From Thermodesulfobacteriota bacterium (lineage in GTDB: Bacteria > Desulfobacterota > QYQD01): 64,000 nucleotides of DNA. The DNA lies in contig JAVHLC010000002.1 in assembly GCA_031082315.1 (NCBI GenBank), positions 83,362-147,361 on the forward strand. Reading direction: 5' to 3'. The notes under the pieces are model-generated. The model made no database searches. It had not been told where the DNA came from and worked only from the letters and a program-made list of their open reading frames with translations. This document shows positions 24,280 through 31,337 of the stretch, one piece after another. The stretch's first letter is position 1. Each line of letters begins with the position of its first letter. Position numbers and translations under genes: made by a program.

Positions 24280-24888
24280 TTACTTCTTGGCTTCCATCTT
24301 CAGGGATATAAAGTTCATGATCCCGAGCAGGATTCCCAGGAGGGCAAAGGCGCCCGGCGGCTTGAGAAGGTACGGCATGCCCGGATAACCCTCGGGCATC
24401 AGCGGGATACCGAACCATGATCCCTTGCCCAGTATCTCACGGATAGTCGACACTACAGTCAGTGACATGGTAAACCCCAACCCCATTCCCAGTCCATCAA
24501 CTAAAGAGAGTCCGACCGACTCTTTGCGGGCGAAGGCCTCCGCCCGTCCAAGGGGTATTCAGTTAACCACTATAAGAGGTATCCAGATACCGAGCACCAG
24601 GAAAAGCGGATAGAAATAGGCCTGCATCACCAGTTCCACTATGATGACCGCGCTGGCAATGATGGCGATAAAGACCGCTATCCTTACCTTATCCGGGATA
24701 ATCTTCCTCAGCATGGAGATAAAGACATTCCCCATGGTGGTCACGAAAATGACCCCGGCCCCCAGCCCGATGCCATTGGCCACATCCGTGGTCACGGCCA
24801 TTGTGGAGCAGAGACCCAGAACAAAACGAAATGGCGGTATCTCTTTCCAGAGGCCTTTGGTAAATTCCGATACGTAACGCGACGCCAT
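24280..24888 (-). CDS. rnfE: Rnf complex subunit E, probable selenoprotein (in-frame TGA at codon 110)
   Basis: The reading frame from the ATG at 24888 to the end at 24280 encodes a full-length 202-residue RnfE, broken only by TGA at 24559-24561. Before it the protein reads IPLIVVN and after it IPLGRAEAFARK; the family has V-V-N-C-I-x-x-G-R-A-E-A-F, so TGA stands exactly for the second conserved Cys. The first Cys (VLGLCSTMA, residue 27) is a normal codon. Both halves keep conserved residues and six helices, with no sign of decay. A GC-rich hairpin 12 nt after TGA fits a bacterial SECIS. The best reading is selenocysteine; the alternatives are a nonsense mutation or base-call error. An ordinary gene caller would split this gene in two. 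Confidence 0.85.
24527..24546 (-). promoter_or_regulatory. Candidate SECIS hairpin in rnfE
   Basis: In the mRNA sense, twelve nucleotides after UGA, CGGGCG pairs with CGCCCG (6 perfect GC pairs) around the loop GAGGCCUU; G-U and A-U pairs can extend the stem to 8 bp with loop GGCC. The loop core AGGCCU is close to the AGGUCU of the E. coli fdhF SECIS, and the GG falls 21-22 nt after UGA, within the range of bacterial elements. The stem lies in codons for the conserved GRAEAFA peptide, so part of it may be chance. Confidence 0.6.
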
Positions 24889-24908
24889 CTATGAACCCTC
24901 CTTATAGA

Positions 24909-25505
24909 TTATACACCCAACTGGGACTTGTATTTTTTATACACTTCTATACCGGCCTTCATCGCATTACTAACACCGGTCGATGACACCGTGGCCCCGC
25001 TCAGGCCCTGTACCACACCGCCGGCCGAAGTAAGTCCGAAATTTTCCGATACAGACTTGTCTTTGAACTGAGCACAGAAGGACGGGTCATCCGCCACCCT
25101 GGTACCGACACCCGGCGTCTCGGTCTGAGTGGTAATGGCACAGCCGTCCAGTTTGTCGGTAGCAGGGTTTACCGCCACCATAACACCGACATCTCCGTGA
25201 AATCCACCGGCAGAAGTCTCGAACGCCACAGAGATAACTTTTCCTCCGCTCTTGGCAAAGAAAAACGTGGTTATAATGTCTTTCCCTTTTTTGTCTTTGC
25301 CGGTCACGATGTCCTTCCGGTCTGTGACCGGATCATTATCATAACCGGTCAGCACCTTCTTCAGCGCCGGTTCCTTGATGTTCTTAATCTTTTGGTAGGT
25401 AATTTGCTCGGCCGTGGCCATCTTTACCAAAGACAACCCGCCGCCGCAGACAGCGGCCATAAGCGTCAAAACTACGATCATCTTGATAATTTCACGAAGT
25501 TGCAC
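24909..25505 (-). CDS. rnfG: Rnf complex subunit G (flavoprotein)
   Basis: A 198-aa membrane-anchored, mainly periplasmic subunit with one helix (about 8-28). The FMN-acceptor motif is SGAT at residues 169-172, followed by VSSTGV; ApbE would link FMN to T172. The residue three before S is Gln166, where the family usually has Asp (D-G-L-S-G-A-T). The family motif TETPGVG is at 128-134. It starts 14 bases inside the end of rnfD, showing translational coupling. Confidence 0.92.
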   Translation of the reverse strand: MQLREIIKMIVVLTLMAAVCGGGLSLVKMATAEQITYQKIKNIKEPALKKVLTGYDNDPVTDRKDIVTGKDKKGKDIITTFFFAKSGGKVISVAFETSAGGFHGDVGVMVAVNPATDKLDGCAITTQTETPGVGTRVADDPSFCAQFKDKSVSENFGLTSAGGVVQGLSGATVSSTGVSNAMKAGIEVYKKYKSQLGV

Positions 25506-26460
25506 TGGCTTTTACCCTCCCGTAAACCCTTGGTCTGATCTTATCTAAGAGCGGAGTCAACGTACCGGCCATGAAAACAGCGAAATAGGCCCCATCCTCC
25601 CACTGGGCCCAGGCCCTGATGACCACCGCAAGCATACCGCCTAGCAGTCCGAACAGAAGTTTACCGCCCGGCGTAACCGGCGAGGTAGTGGAATCGGTAG
25701 CCAGAAAAAAGGCCGCTAAAAGGCTGCCACCGGTCAGTAGATGGAAAAGCGGGCTGGCGTACTTTTCGGCATTGGCCATCCACAAAATACCCGATAAGAT
25801 GACGATACCCGTCAGGAAACCGGCCGGGATATGCCAGGAAAAATTCCGCCTTAAAAGAAGGAACAGGCCGCCTATCAGTAACGCAATCTTGCACCCTTCA
25901 CCTACAGTACCGGCTACCTTGCCAATGAGGAGGTCTTTCAAAGTAAAGTATTCCCAGATAACCCCGACCCCTTCATCCCTTAAGACCTGGAGGGGGGGCA
26001 GCTCGGTCATGATATCACCGGCCGGCGGCGTCCAGGTAATCATGGCCTCCGGGTAAGAGATTTTTAAAGCCACATAGGCTACCAATACCCCGTTGAATGG
26101 GTTGTTTCCCAACCCCCCGTAAATCTCCTTGCCAAGGAGTATCATGATGAGCGTGGCAATGGTTATCATCCACCAGGGGAGTGTGGGCGGGAGGATTGCA
26201 GCGAAAACCAGACCGCTTGCCATTGCAGTAAGATTACTAAGGGCAAGTTGCCGCCCTAATATCTTCTGCAGGATAGCCTCCCAGGCCGCTGCCGAAACTA
26301 CGGAAACGGCCGCTACCACTAAGGCACCCATGCCATAGAAATAAATACCGATAGCTACAGCCGGGAGCAGGGCGATAATTATATTAAGCATCATCTTTTG
26401 AACGGAATTGCCGCTATGGATATGCGGCGTTGCGGATACAACAAGTTCCGGGGCTTTCAT
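25492..26460 (-). CDS. rnfD: Rnf complex subunit D lacking the flavinylated threonine
   Basis: A 322-aa membrane subunit with about nine helices and the family marks LGNNPFNGVLVAYVALK (about 117-133) and LATDSTTSPVTPGGK near residue 255. In the loop where other RnfD proteins have (S/T)GATPLQ, with FMN bound to the Thr, this one reads T152-E-L-P-P-L-Q, so the acceptor position (155) is Pro. The reading frame on both sides is intact. The gene overlaps rnfC by 4 bp (ATGA). Confidence 0.9.
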   Translation of the reverse strand: MKAPELVVSATPHIHSGNSVQKMMLNIIIALLPAVAIGIYFYGMGALVVAAVSVVSAAAWEAILQKILGRQLALSNLTAMASGLVFAAILPPTLPWWMITIATLIMILLGKEIYGGLGNNPFNGVLVAYVALKISYPEAMITWTPPAGDIMTELPPLQVLRDEGVGVIWEYFTLKDLLIGKVAGTVGEGCKIALLIGGLFLLLRRNFSWHIPAGFLTGIVILSGILWMANAEKYASPLFHLLTGGSLLAAFFLATDSTTSPVTPGGKLLFGLLGGMLAVVIRAWAQWEDGAYFAVFMAGTLTPLLDKIRPRVYGRVKASATS

Positions 26461-27752
26461 TCGCTACTCCTTTGCGCTAGAATTTGTGCCTTGCCGAATT
26501 TTATCCATTGCACCATGGGTATCCTTACCGGACACACATAGGCGCAGCAACCACACTCTATACAGGTAAAAATCTCATATCCCTGAGCCATAGTGTAGTT
26601 GGCCGATTCAGACAAGCCCGAGATAAGGAAGGGCATGAGCTGCATTGGACAAACGTCCACACAAAAACCACATTTTATACAGACGGCCGCTTCAGATTTT
26701 GTGATGTCTTTTTCATTTTGTACGAAAATACCGAGCAACTCTTTGGTCACCGGCATGTCGGTATTGGCGATAGCCGTGCCCATCATGGGGCCGCCGGCTA
26801 TAACCTTGCCCATCCCTTCCACGGAAATTCCACAGTGCCCCAGAACTTCCTTAATCGGCGTGCCTATCCTTACCTGGACATTTTTGGCGCCGGTCCCGTT
26901 GGCGCCGGTAATGGTTATGAACCTGTCCACCACCGGCTTTTTATCCGCCATAGCCCGGCCCACCGCCGCCACCGTCTCGACGCTCAGGACCAGGGCCCCT
27001 ATATCGGCCACACAATAGGCCTCTGTACAGGGCACCTCTTTACCCAGTATCGACTTTACCAGTAAGAGGTCAACAGCCTGGGGATACTTAGGGTTCAACC
27101 CCACTACGGTAGCCGCACCACCGCAGGCGGAACCGACAGCGGACATGGCCTGAGACGCGCCTTTATCGACGGCGACATACACCGATGCTGCGCCGATTAT
27201 GTTTTTTATAGTGTCTATCCCGCAGGCCACCTCCTGAACCCTTTCAGACAACAGACGTGACCGGCTCGAGAGTACCGGCTCTATGTCCATGGCATTCACA
27301 ATAAGGGCGTTAGCCCGGCGAGACTTTGCCTCATTGAGCTTGGCCGCAAGCGGTACCGGCTTTATATCAAAATCAACAATTCCCGCCTGTTGTATGGCGG
27401 CCATTGGGTCCGCGCTGCCCTCCAGTCCCACCCACTCATCCTTGCCATCGGATTCTATGAGCACAGCCGGGACGAATCCCCCTGAAAAATGGGGATAGGC
27501 CTTTATTACATCGGCTACTTTACCGGAAACCGTGGCATGGATAGAGGCGCCTTCCGGACCTGCGCTTTCACCGATTACCTGTCCGACCTTGACCTCATCA
27601 CCCTTTTTGACCTTGGCATTGCAAATTCCGCCGAGATCCTGCCTGAGAGGGATAGTTACAACACCGGAGGGGATGATACGTTCGAAGGGTTTGTTTGCGC
27701 CTGCGTCTGAAGCAGACAAGCAAATACCGCCAGAAAAGCTACCTGGGCTCAT
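26457..27752 (-). CDS. rnfC: Rnf complex subunit C with degenerate FMN/NADH site
   Basis: A 431-aa peripheral subunit. The N-terminal biotinyl-like part (GQVIGESAGPEGASIHATVSG, cut here to the family's start) and two [4Fe-4S] motifs (CIKCGFCVDVCP about 358-369; CIECGCCAYVCP 397-408) are normal. The Rossmann part is not: where relatives have AGIVGLGGAxFPTxVKL this protein has AGIVDFDIKPVPLAAKL (123-139), and INGAECEP is VNAMDIEP (152-159). The Gly-rich loop and the key acidic residue that hold FMN and NADH are lost. The ATG at 27752 has a GGAGAGAG ribosome site. Confidence 0.9.
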   Translation of the reverse strand: MSPGSFSGGICLSASDAGANKPFERIIPSGVVTIPLRQDLGGICNAKVKKGDEVKVGQVIGESAGPEGASIHATVSGKVADVIKAYPHFSGGFVPAVLIESDGKDEWVGLEGSADPMAAIQQAGIVDFDIKPVPLAAKLNEAKSRRANALIVNAMDIEPVLSSRSRLLSERVQEVACGIDTIKNIIGAASVYVAVDKGASQAMSAVGSACGGAATVVGLNPKYPQAVDLLLVKSILGKEVPCTEAYCVADIGALVLSVETVAAVGRAMADKKPVVDRFITITGANGTGAKNVQVRIGTPIKEVLGHCGISVEGMGKVIAGGPMMGTAIANTDMPVTKELLGIFVQNEKDITKSEAAVCIKCGFCVDVCPMQLMPFLISGLSESANYTMAQGYEIFTCIECGCCAYVCPVRIPMVQWIKFGKAQILAQRSSE

Positions 27753-27788
27753 ATTGGTTCACTCTCTCCTTCCAGCAAATTACGGGAT

Positions 27789-27817
27789 TGGATATACCTA
27801 AACACACTCTTTGTCAA
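27789..27817 (-). promoter_or_regulatory. Promoter of the rnf operon
   Basis: On the minus strand TTGACA (27817-27812), a 17-nt spacer and TATCCA (27794-27789). Transcription would start near 27782, leaving a 30-nt leader to rnfC. The perfect -35 suggests a sigma-70 type promoter. Confidence 0.6.
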
Positions 27818-27840
27818 GATAAAAAACAACATCCAAAATA

Positions 27841-27972
27841 TCACGCAAAGCCGCCAAGGACGCAAAAAAAATAAAATTTGGAACTCATAAACTCATGAAA
27901 AAATCTTTTATTACTGATTTATTGATTTCCAGATTTTCATTTTTCCTTCGCGGTCTTTGCGCCCTTGCGTGA
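27841..27972. repeat. MITE-like repeat, family R4
   Basis: About 130 bp with inverted ends: TCACGCAAAGCCGCCAAGG on the left and GGTCTTTGCGCCCTTGCGTGA on the right, around an AT-rich middle without an ORF. With the promoter on one side and the terminator on the other, it accounts for most of the 321-bp gap between rnfC and the cytochrome c3 gene. Confidence 0.7.
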
Positions 27973-28020
27973 GAAATTGACTTGTTACCGAGCCGTCATT
28001 AATAATACGCTCCGCAAAAG

Positions 28021-28056
28021 AAAAAACGGGAAGTTTATAAACTTCCCGTTTTTAAA
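28021..28056 (-). terminator. Rho-independent terminator after the cytochrome c3 gene
   Basis: A perfect stem AACGGGAAGTTT / AAACTTCCCGTT with A and T runs on both sides. It separates the cytochrome gene from the rnf promoter, so the cytochrome is transcribed on its own even though it lies just upstream of rnfC. Confidence 0.85.
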
Positions 28057-28073
28057 AAACTACATCTACATAT

Positions 28074-28454
28074 TTATTTTTTGTGACATTCGCCACACAT
28101 CACAGGGAGTGACTTGCCTGCTGCCGGTTTGGTCTCCCGGTGGCAACCTACGCAGTTCTCGTGAAACGCCTTCATAAGGCCCATTTTCTTACCTTCGGCC
28201 TCCAAGCCATGGCAGGCCGCACAATTCGTCTCCCGCGACTCATCCCAGACGTTCTGTCCATTTACATAAAAATGATGGCACGCCGTACACTCAATGGTAG
28301 CAAAGTGTTGGGCATGCAGGAATGTTACGCCCGGCCTCTGTCGTTTTTCAAAGGCCTTATGCTCCAGTTTCAGCACTTCCTCCTGGGCGTAAGCACAAGT
28401 AGCTATTATAAAAACAGCCATGACTATCATCAGCAGAATGCCCCTGTTTTTCAT
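28074..28454 (-). CDS. Periplasmic class III (c3-type) tetrahaem cytochrome
   Basis: From the ATG at 28454, preceded by AGGAGG, a 126-aa protein with a signal sequence ending CAYAQ (about residue 24). Four haem sites are visible: CTACHH, CAACH, CVGCH and CGECH, with an early FLHAQH that supplies axial His, the pattern of class III cytochromes c3/c7. Such cytochromes carry electrons between hydrogenases, formate dehydrogenases and membrane complexes in the periplasm. Its position before an rnf operon whose RnfC has no NADH site makes it a candidate Rnf partner. Confidence 0.88.
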   Translation of the reverse strand: MKNRGILLMIVMAVFIIATCAYAQEEVLKLEHKAFEKRQRPGVTFLHAQHFATIECTACHHFYVNGQNVWDESRETNCAACHGLEAEGKKMGLMKAFHENCVGCHRETKPAAGKSLPVMCGECHKK

Positions 28455-28498
28455 CTCTTTCCTCCTGACTAACAATAACTTATTGCCAAAAGATTAAC

Positions 28499-28634
28499 TA
28501 ATCTCCATCCGAAAACCCTGGTTTTCTGGATGGAGCGGTCGGCAGTCAGCTATCAGCTTAATATGTTGTTTGTCTTATTTTTTGCTGACGGCTGAGAGTT
28601 TTCATTCGGAAACGGCGGTCTCCGGATGAAAACT
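28499..28634. repeat. MITE-like repeat, family R2, copy 4
   Basis: Ends TAATCTCCATCCGAAAACC and GTCTCCGGATGAAAACTA, with the CAGTCAGCTATCAGC and GCTGACGGCTGA runs inside. The rest of the 305-bp gap (28635-28759) has a CTCTGTGCACTCTGTGGTTA segment, a piece of the common CTCTGCGG-type repeat, and no gene. Confidence 0.75.
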
Positions 28635-28759
28635 ATTTAGCTTTCTCTGTGCACTCTGTGGTTATCTTTCACAGTCACCCACTGAATCACAGTTCAGCTT
28701 GTGTGTAACAAAATAGAGATTGCATGTCAAGGAAAATGTCTATCCCCGAAATAGGCGGC

Positions 28760-30010
28760 TCATTTTGATAAAAACATATCGAATAACTCCACCAGATGCA
28801 TGGCCTGCGCATTAAGCCCATGCCTAACCAGACCCTCCTTCCACTGTAACAGGCAACCCATACAACTGGTGACTAAGGTATCTGCTCCCGTCTCTCTAAA
28901 CCCGGCCATCCTTTTATCAAAAATCTCCTGGGACAGGTCATAATGAGTTATATTAAACAACCCGCCGTGCCCACAACATGCGGCTCCGCCTGCCGGTTCG
29001 CGAAAATCAACTCCGGGCAGCGACTTGATGAGCAGACGCGGCTCCTCGAATATCTTTTCTCTAAACCGAAAATGGCAGGGATCATGATACGTCACCTTCA
29101 GGCTGCTGGTTTTCGGCGTGAGGTCCGATAGCTGCCGGGAAAAACCCTTGTTATGGAACAAAAAGACCGATATATCCGTCACTTTTGCCGAAAATTCCGC
29201 CGCTTTTTCTGCGAAAACCGGGTCATCAGCCAGGAGCCTGGGGTAATTAAATCTTAGATGGGAGCTGCAGGAGGCACAGGTCGTAACGATGTAATCGAAC
29301 CGTCCATCCATAAATGCAGATATATTGGCTCTGGCCAGGGAACGCGCCGTCTCTTCATCCCCGGCACAAAAGGCCGGGAACCCACAGCATTTCTGCTTCT
29401 TGGGCGCCCATACAGGCTCTCCGAGAAAGTCAAAAATATTCAGGGTAGCCTTCCCTACGTTAGGAAAGAGATAATTTGTGATGCACCCTGTAAAGTAAGC
29501 CGCCTTAGCCGGGGCGCTTGTTTCCTGGGGCAGGTCATTATCCAGAAAAAAGGTCGGCGCCAATGGCGGCAGCCATGACCTTCCGGTCAACAGAGGAATC
29601 GGAAATCGACAATGAAGGCCGCTGTCTTCCGGGATTCTTTTGCAAAGGAGGCCCTGGATCAGGGAACTGCCTTTTAATATAAAAGGCAAAAGATGCTCAG
29701 AATCCAGAAGGTAATGGAAAAAATACCGTTTCCCCGCCGGGAGCCCCTTCTCTTCGACCAACCTTGCCCGCGCTTTCTGTATGGAGGCATCCGCATTTAC
29801 CCCGGCGGGACAGACAGTTGTACAGGCCCCGCAAAGGAGACAGTAGGAGAGCAATTCTTCAAAGCGGTCAGAAAACGGTAACCTGCCTTCCCGGTTCGCC
29901 TCGATAAGACTCAATTTACCCCGTGGCGCATAACCCTCCATGCCTGTCACCTGGTAAATAGGGCAGACGCTCATGCATGTCCCGCACTTATTACATGAGG
30001 GTGTGCTAAT
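28760..30010 (-). CDS. Fe-S/CCG-domain protein, GlcF/LldE-like (probable ATT start)
   Basis: A 416-aa cytoplasmic protein with two [4Fe-4S] motifs at the N terminus (CNKCGTCMSVCP, CLLCGACTTVCP) and two CCG domains (CITNYLF...CCGFPAFC...CASC; DPCHFRF...CCGHGG...CMGC). This is the layout of GlcF, the iron-sulfur subunit of glycolate or lactate dehydrogenases, and of HdrD-like proteins. No FAD-binding partner is next to it. The start is unusual: the only codon with a good ribosome site (AGGAGG, 8-9 nt spacing) is ATT at 30010-30008, reading ISTPSCNKC. The TTG at 30103 would overlap the HD gene by 65 bp and has GGAG only one base away. Confidence 0.82.
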   Translation of the reverse strand: MSTPSCNKCGTCMSVCPIYQVTGMEGYAPRGKLSLIEANREGRLPFSDRFEELLSYCLLCGACTTVCPAGVNADASIQKARARLVEEKGLPAGKRYFFHYLLDSEHLLPFILKGSSLIQGLLCKRIPEDSGLHCRFPIPLLTGRSWLPPLAPTFFLDNDLPQETSAPAKAAYFTGCITNYLFPNVGKATLNIFDFLGEPVWAPKKQKCCGFPAFCAGDEETARSLARANISAFMDGRFDYIVTTCASCSSHLRFNYPRLLADDPVFAEKAAEFSAKVTDISVFLFHNKGFSRQLSDLTPKTSSLKVTYHDPCHFRFREKIFEEPRLLIKSLPGVDFREPAGGAACCGHGGLFNITHYDLSQEIFDKRMAGFRETGADTLVTSCMGCLLQWKEGLVRHGLNAQAMHLVELFDMFLSK

Positions 30011-30038
30011 GGATCCTACCTCCTGATCTCCACTTTCT

Positions 30039-30593
30039 TTATCTCCCCCGGTACTTATCAAACCACCAGGAGCAGAAATCGGTCTCCAATATCTCCCCGG
30101 CAAGCTCCTGGCCGGCCGGTGTGGTGATCCGTTTGACTACGTGTGCAAGCCACTCCCGGGCAAACTTATTCCCAAGGTCATGCTGCTCTTTAAGCTCAAG
30201 AATGAGGTCTAACTGATCGGCATCCCTGGCTAATTTCGCCTCTTCGGTATGGCCGGATTTGAACTCTGTTATTAATCCGGCGATGTCCTCCCCAAAATCG
30301 AGGTCCTTGGTCAGAGCAGCGACCGCCTTGGCCGAGTCCACCGTAGCATAGTCCTTGTAAACATAATTCAGGTCCCCGGTGCGGGCCTCAACCAGATCGT
30401 GGAAGAGACATAACTCCATTACCTTAGATCGATCGACACCCGGTGAAATCCCGGCCAGCACATATCCGATGAGAATGACCCGGTAGGAATGATCTGCCAC
30501 CGATTCCTGCCCGGAACCCAGAAAACGGAAGCCGGTACGCGGCGTCTTTTTCAGCATCCCGGCCTCAAAGAGCAATTTGGCAATCCTCTTCAT
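30039..30593 (-). CDS. HD-domain hydrolase (5'-deoxynucleotidase YfbR-like)
   Basis: A 184-aa HD protein. The metal ligands are H in SVADHSYRV (about 35), the HD pair in LFHDLVEARTGD (about 65) and D in RDADQLDLI (about 123). It fits the HDDC2/YfbR class that removes phosphate from deoxynucleoside 5'-monophosphates, though the substrate is not certain. It starts the transcription unit that includes the GlcF-like gene 28 bp downstream. Confidence 0.85.
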   Translation of the reverse strand: MKRIAKLLFEAGMLKKTPRTGFRFLGSGQESVADHSYRVILIGYVLAGISPGVDRSKVMELCLFHDLVEARTGDLNYVYKDYATVDSAKAVAALTKDLDFGEDIAGLITEFKSGHTEEAKLARDADQLDLILELKEQHDLGNKFAREWLAHVVKRITTPAGQELAGEILETDFCSWWFDKYRGR

Positions 30594-30659
30594 GCTATCT
30601 CCTCTCCGAGCAGATGGGACATTGCCACCTCAACGGTTCTCGGATTCAACCCTGACGGC

Positions 30660-30781
30660 TTCGTAAAAAGTAACATTTTACCGCAGAGATCGCTGAGAAC
30701 GCCGAGATAACATATTGAATAGTTTGCAGTTTTTCTCTGCGGACTCTGCGTGCTCAACGGTGAAAAGGCTTTTTTACAAAT
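30660..30781. repeat. MITE-like repeat, family R1, copy A
   Basis: Begins TTCGTAAAAAGTAACATTTT, contains ACCGCAGAGATCGCTGAGAA and CTCTGCGGACTCTGCG as inner inverted arms, and ends GGTGAAAAGGCTTTTTTACA. Other copies: 42891-43001 (inverted), 56992-57142 (carrying an R5 insert) and 60879-60995. It fills the gap between the HD gene and ahbA. Confidence 0.85.
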
Positions 30782-30807
30782 TCATCAACCCTGGCTTAAT
30801 AATACTT

Positions 30808-31251
30808 TTAAACTTTAAACTCAGCCTTGATTTTGAATAAACGAACGGCGGGGAAGTCGTAAACCTTAACGCCGGTCTTCTCGGTTATCTCTCCAATCTG
30901 CCTCTCAATAGCCTCTGAAGACTCAGCGATAAAGGTAAACCAGACATTGAAGGCGTGCCTGCGTAAGTAGTTGTGGGTTACCCCAGGATAAGAATTTACC
31001 ACCCTTATGAACTCATCCAGTCTTTCCGGTGGGACCTTGGCCCCGCAGAGAGTAGTCATGTAACCCAGGCGGCGGGAATCAAAATTTGCCCCCAGACGGC
31101 GTATTATGCCCCTATCCTGCAAACGTCTAATCCGGTCTAAAACTTCTGTCTCTGTGAGTTGGAGCCGCTCTCCTATAGTCGCATAGGGGCGGGATTCAAT
31201 CGGGAAATGGGATTGTATCTCGTTTAAAATGGCCCGGTCTGTAGCATCCAT
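30808..31251 (-). CDS. ahbA: Siroheme decarboxylase subunit A
   Basis: An AsnC/Lrp-like protein of 147 aa (ATG at 31251 preferred over the TTG at 31266). It has the N-terminal helix-turn-helix-like part (ILNEIQSHFPIESRPYATIG) and the later RRLGANFDSRRLGY, the marks of AhbA/NirD-type siroheme decarboxylase subunits; these do not regulate but remove two acetate carboxyls of siroheme with AhbB. The AhbB partner is at 49767-50270. It is the last gene of the ahbC-hemB-ahbD-ahbA group. Confidence 0.9.
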   Translation of the reverse strand: MDATDRAILNEIQSHFPIESRPYATIGERLQLTETEVLDRIRRLQDRGIIRRLGANFDSRRLGYMTTLCGAKVPPERLDEFIRVVNSYPGVTHNYLRRHAFNVWFTFIAESSEAIERQIGEITEKTGVKVYDFPAVRLFKIKAEFKV

Positions 31252-31337
31252 TTTGTTAAATCCCAACGGTCAAAGCCCAAAGTTCAAAACGGACTTGAGC
31301 GTTTGACACCCGACGGTTAGTGACTGATAGCTGAAAG

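Noticed and set aside
24280..24561. rnfE read as a pseudogene or as two separate genes
   Set aside because: Both sides of the TGA are well-conserved RnfE, the operon is otherwise intact, no other defect is seen, and TGA falls on the one codon that is Cys in the family. A base-call error remains possible and is stated with the feature.
25990..26000. Run of seven G in rnfD as a frameshift that removed the SGAT motif
   Set aside because: The frame before and after the run matches RnfD without interruption, so the missing Thr is a true substitution.
27841..27972. Large hairpin as an rnf attenuator or terminator
   Set aside because: The arms are about 80 bp apart, imperfect, lie upstream of the promoter, and resemble other dispersed repeats.
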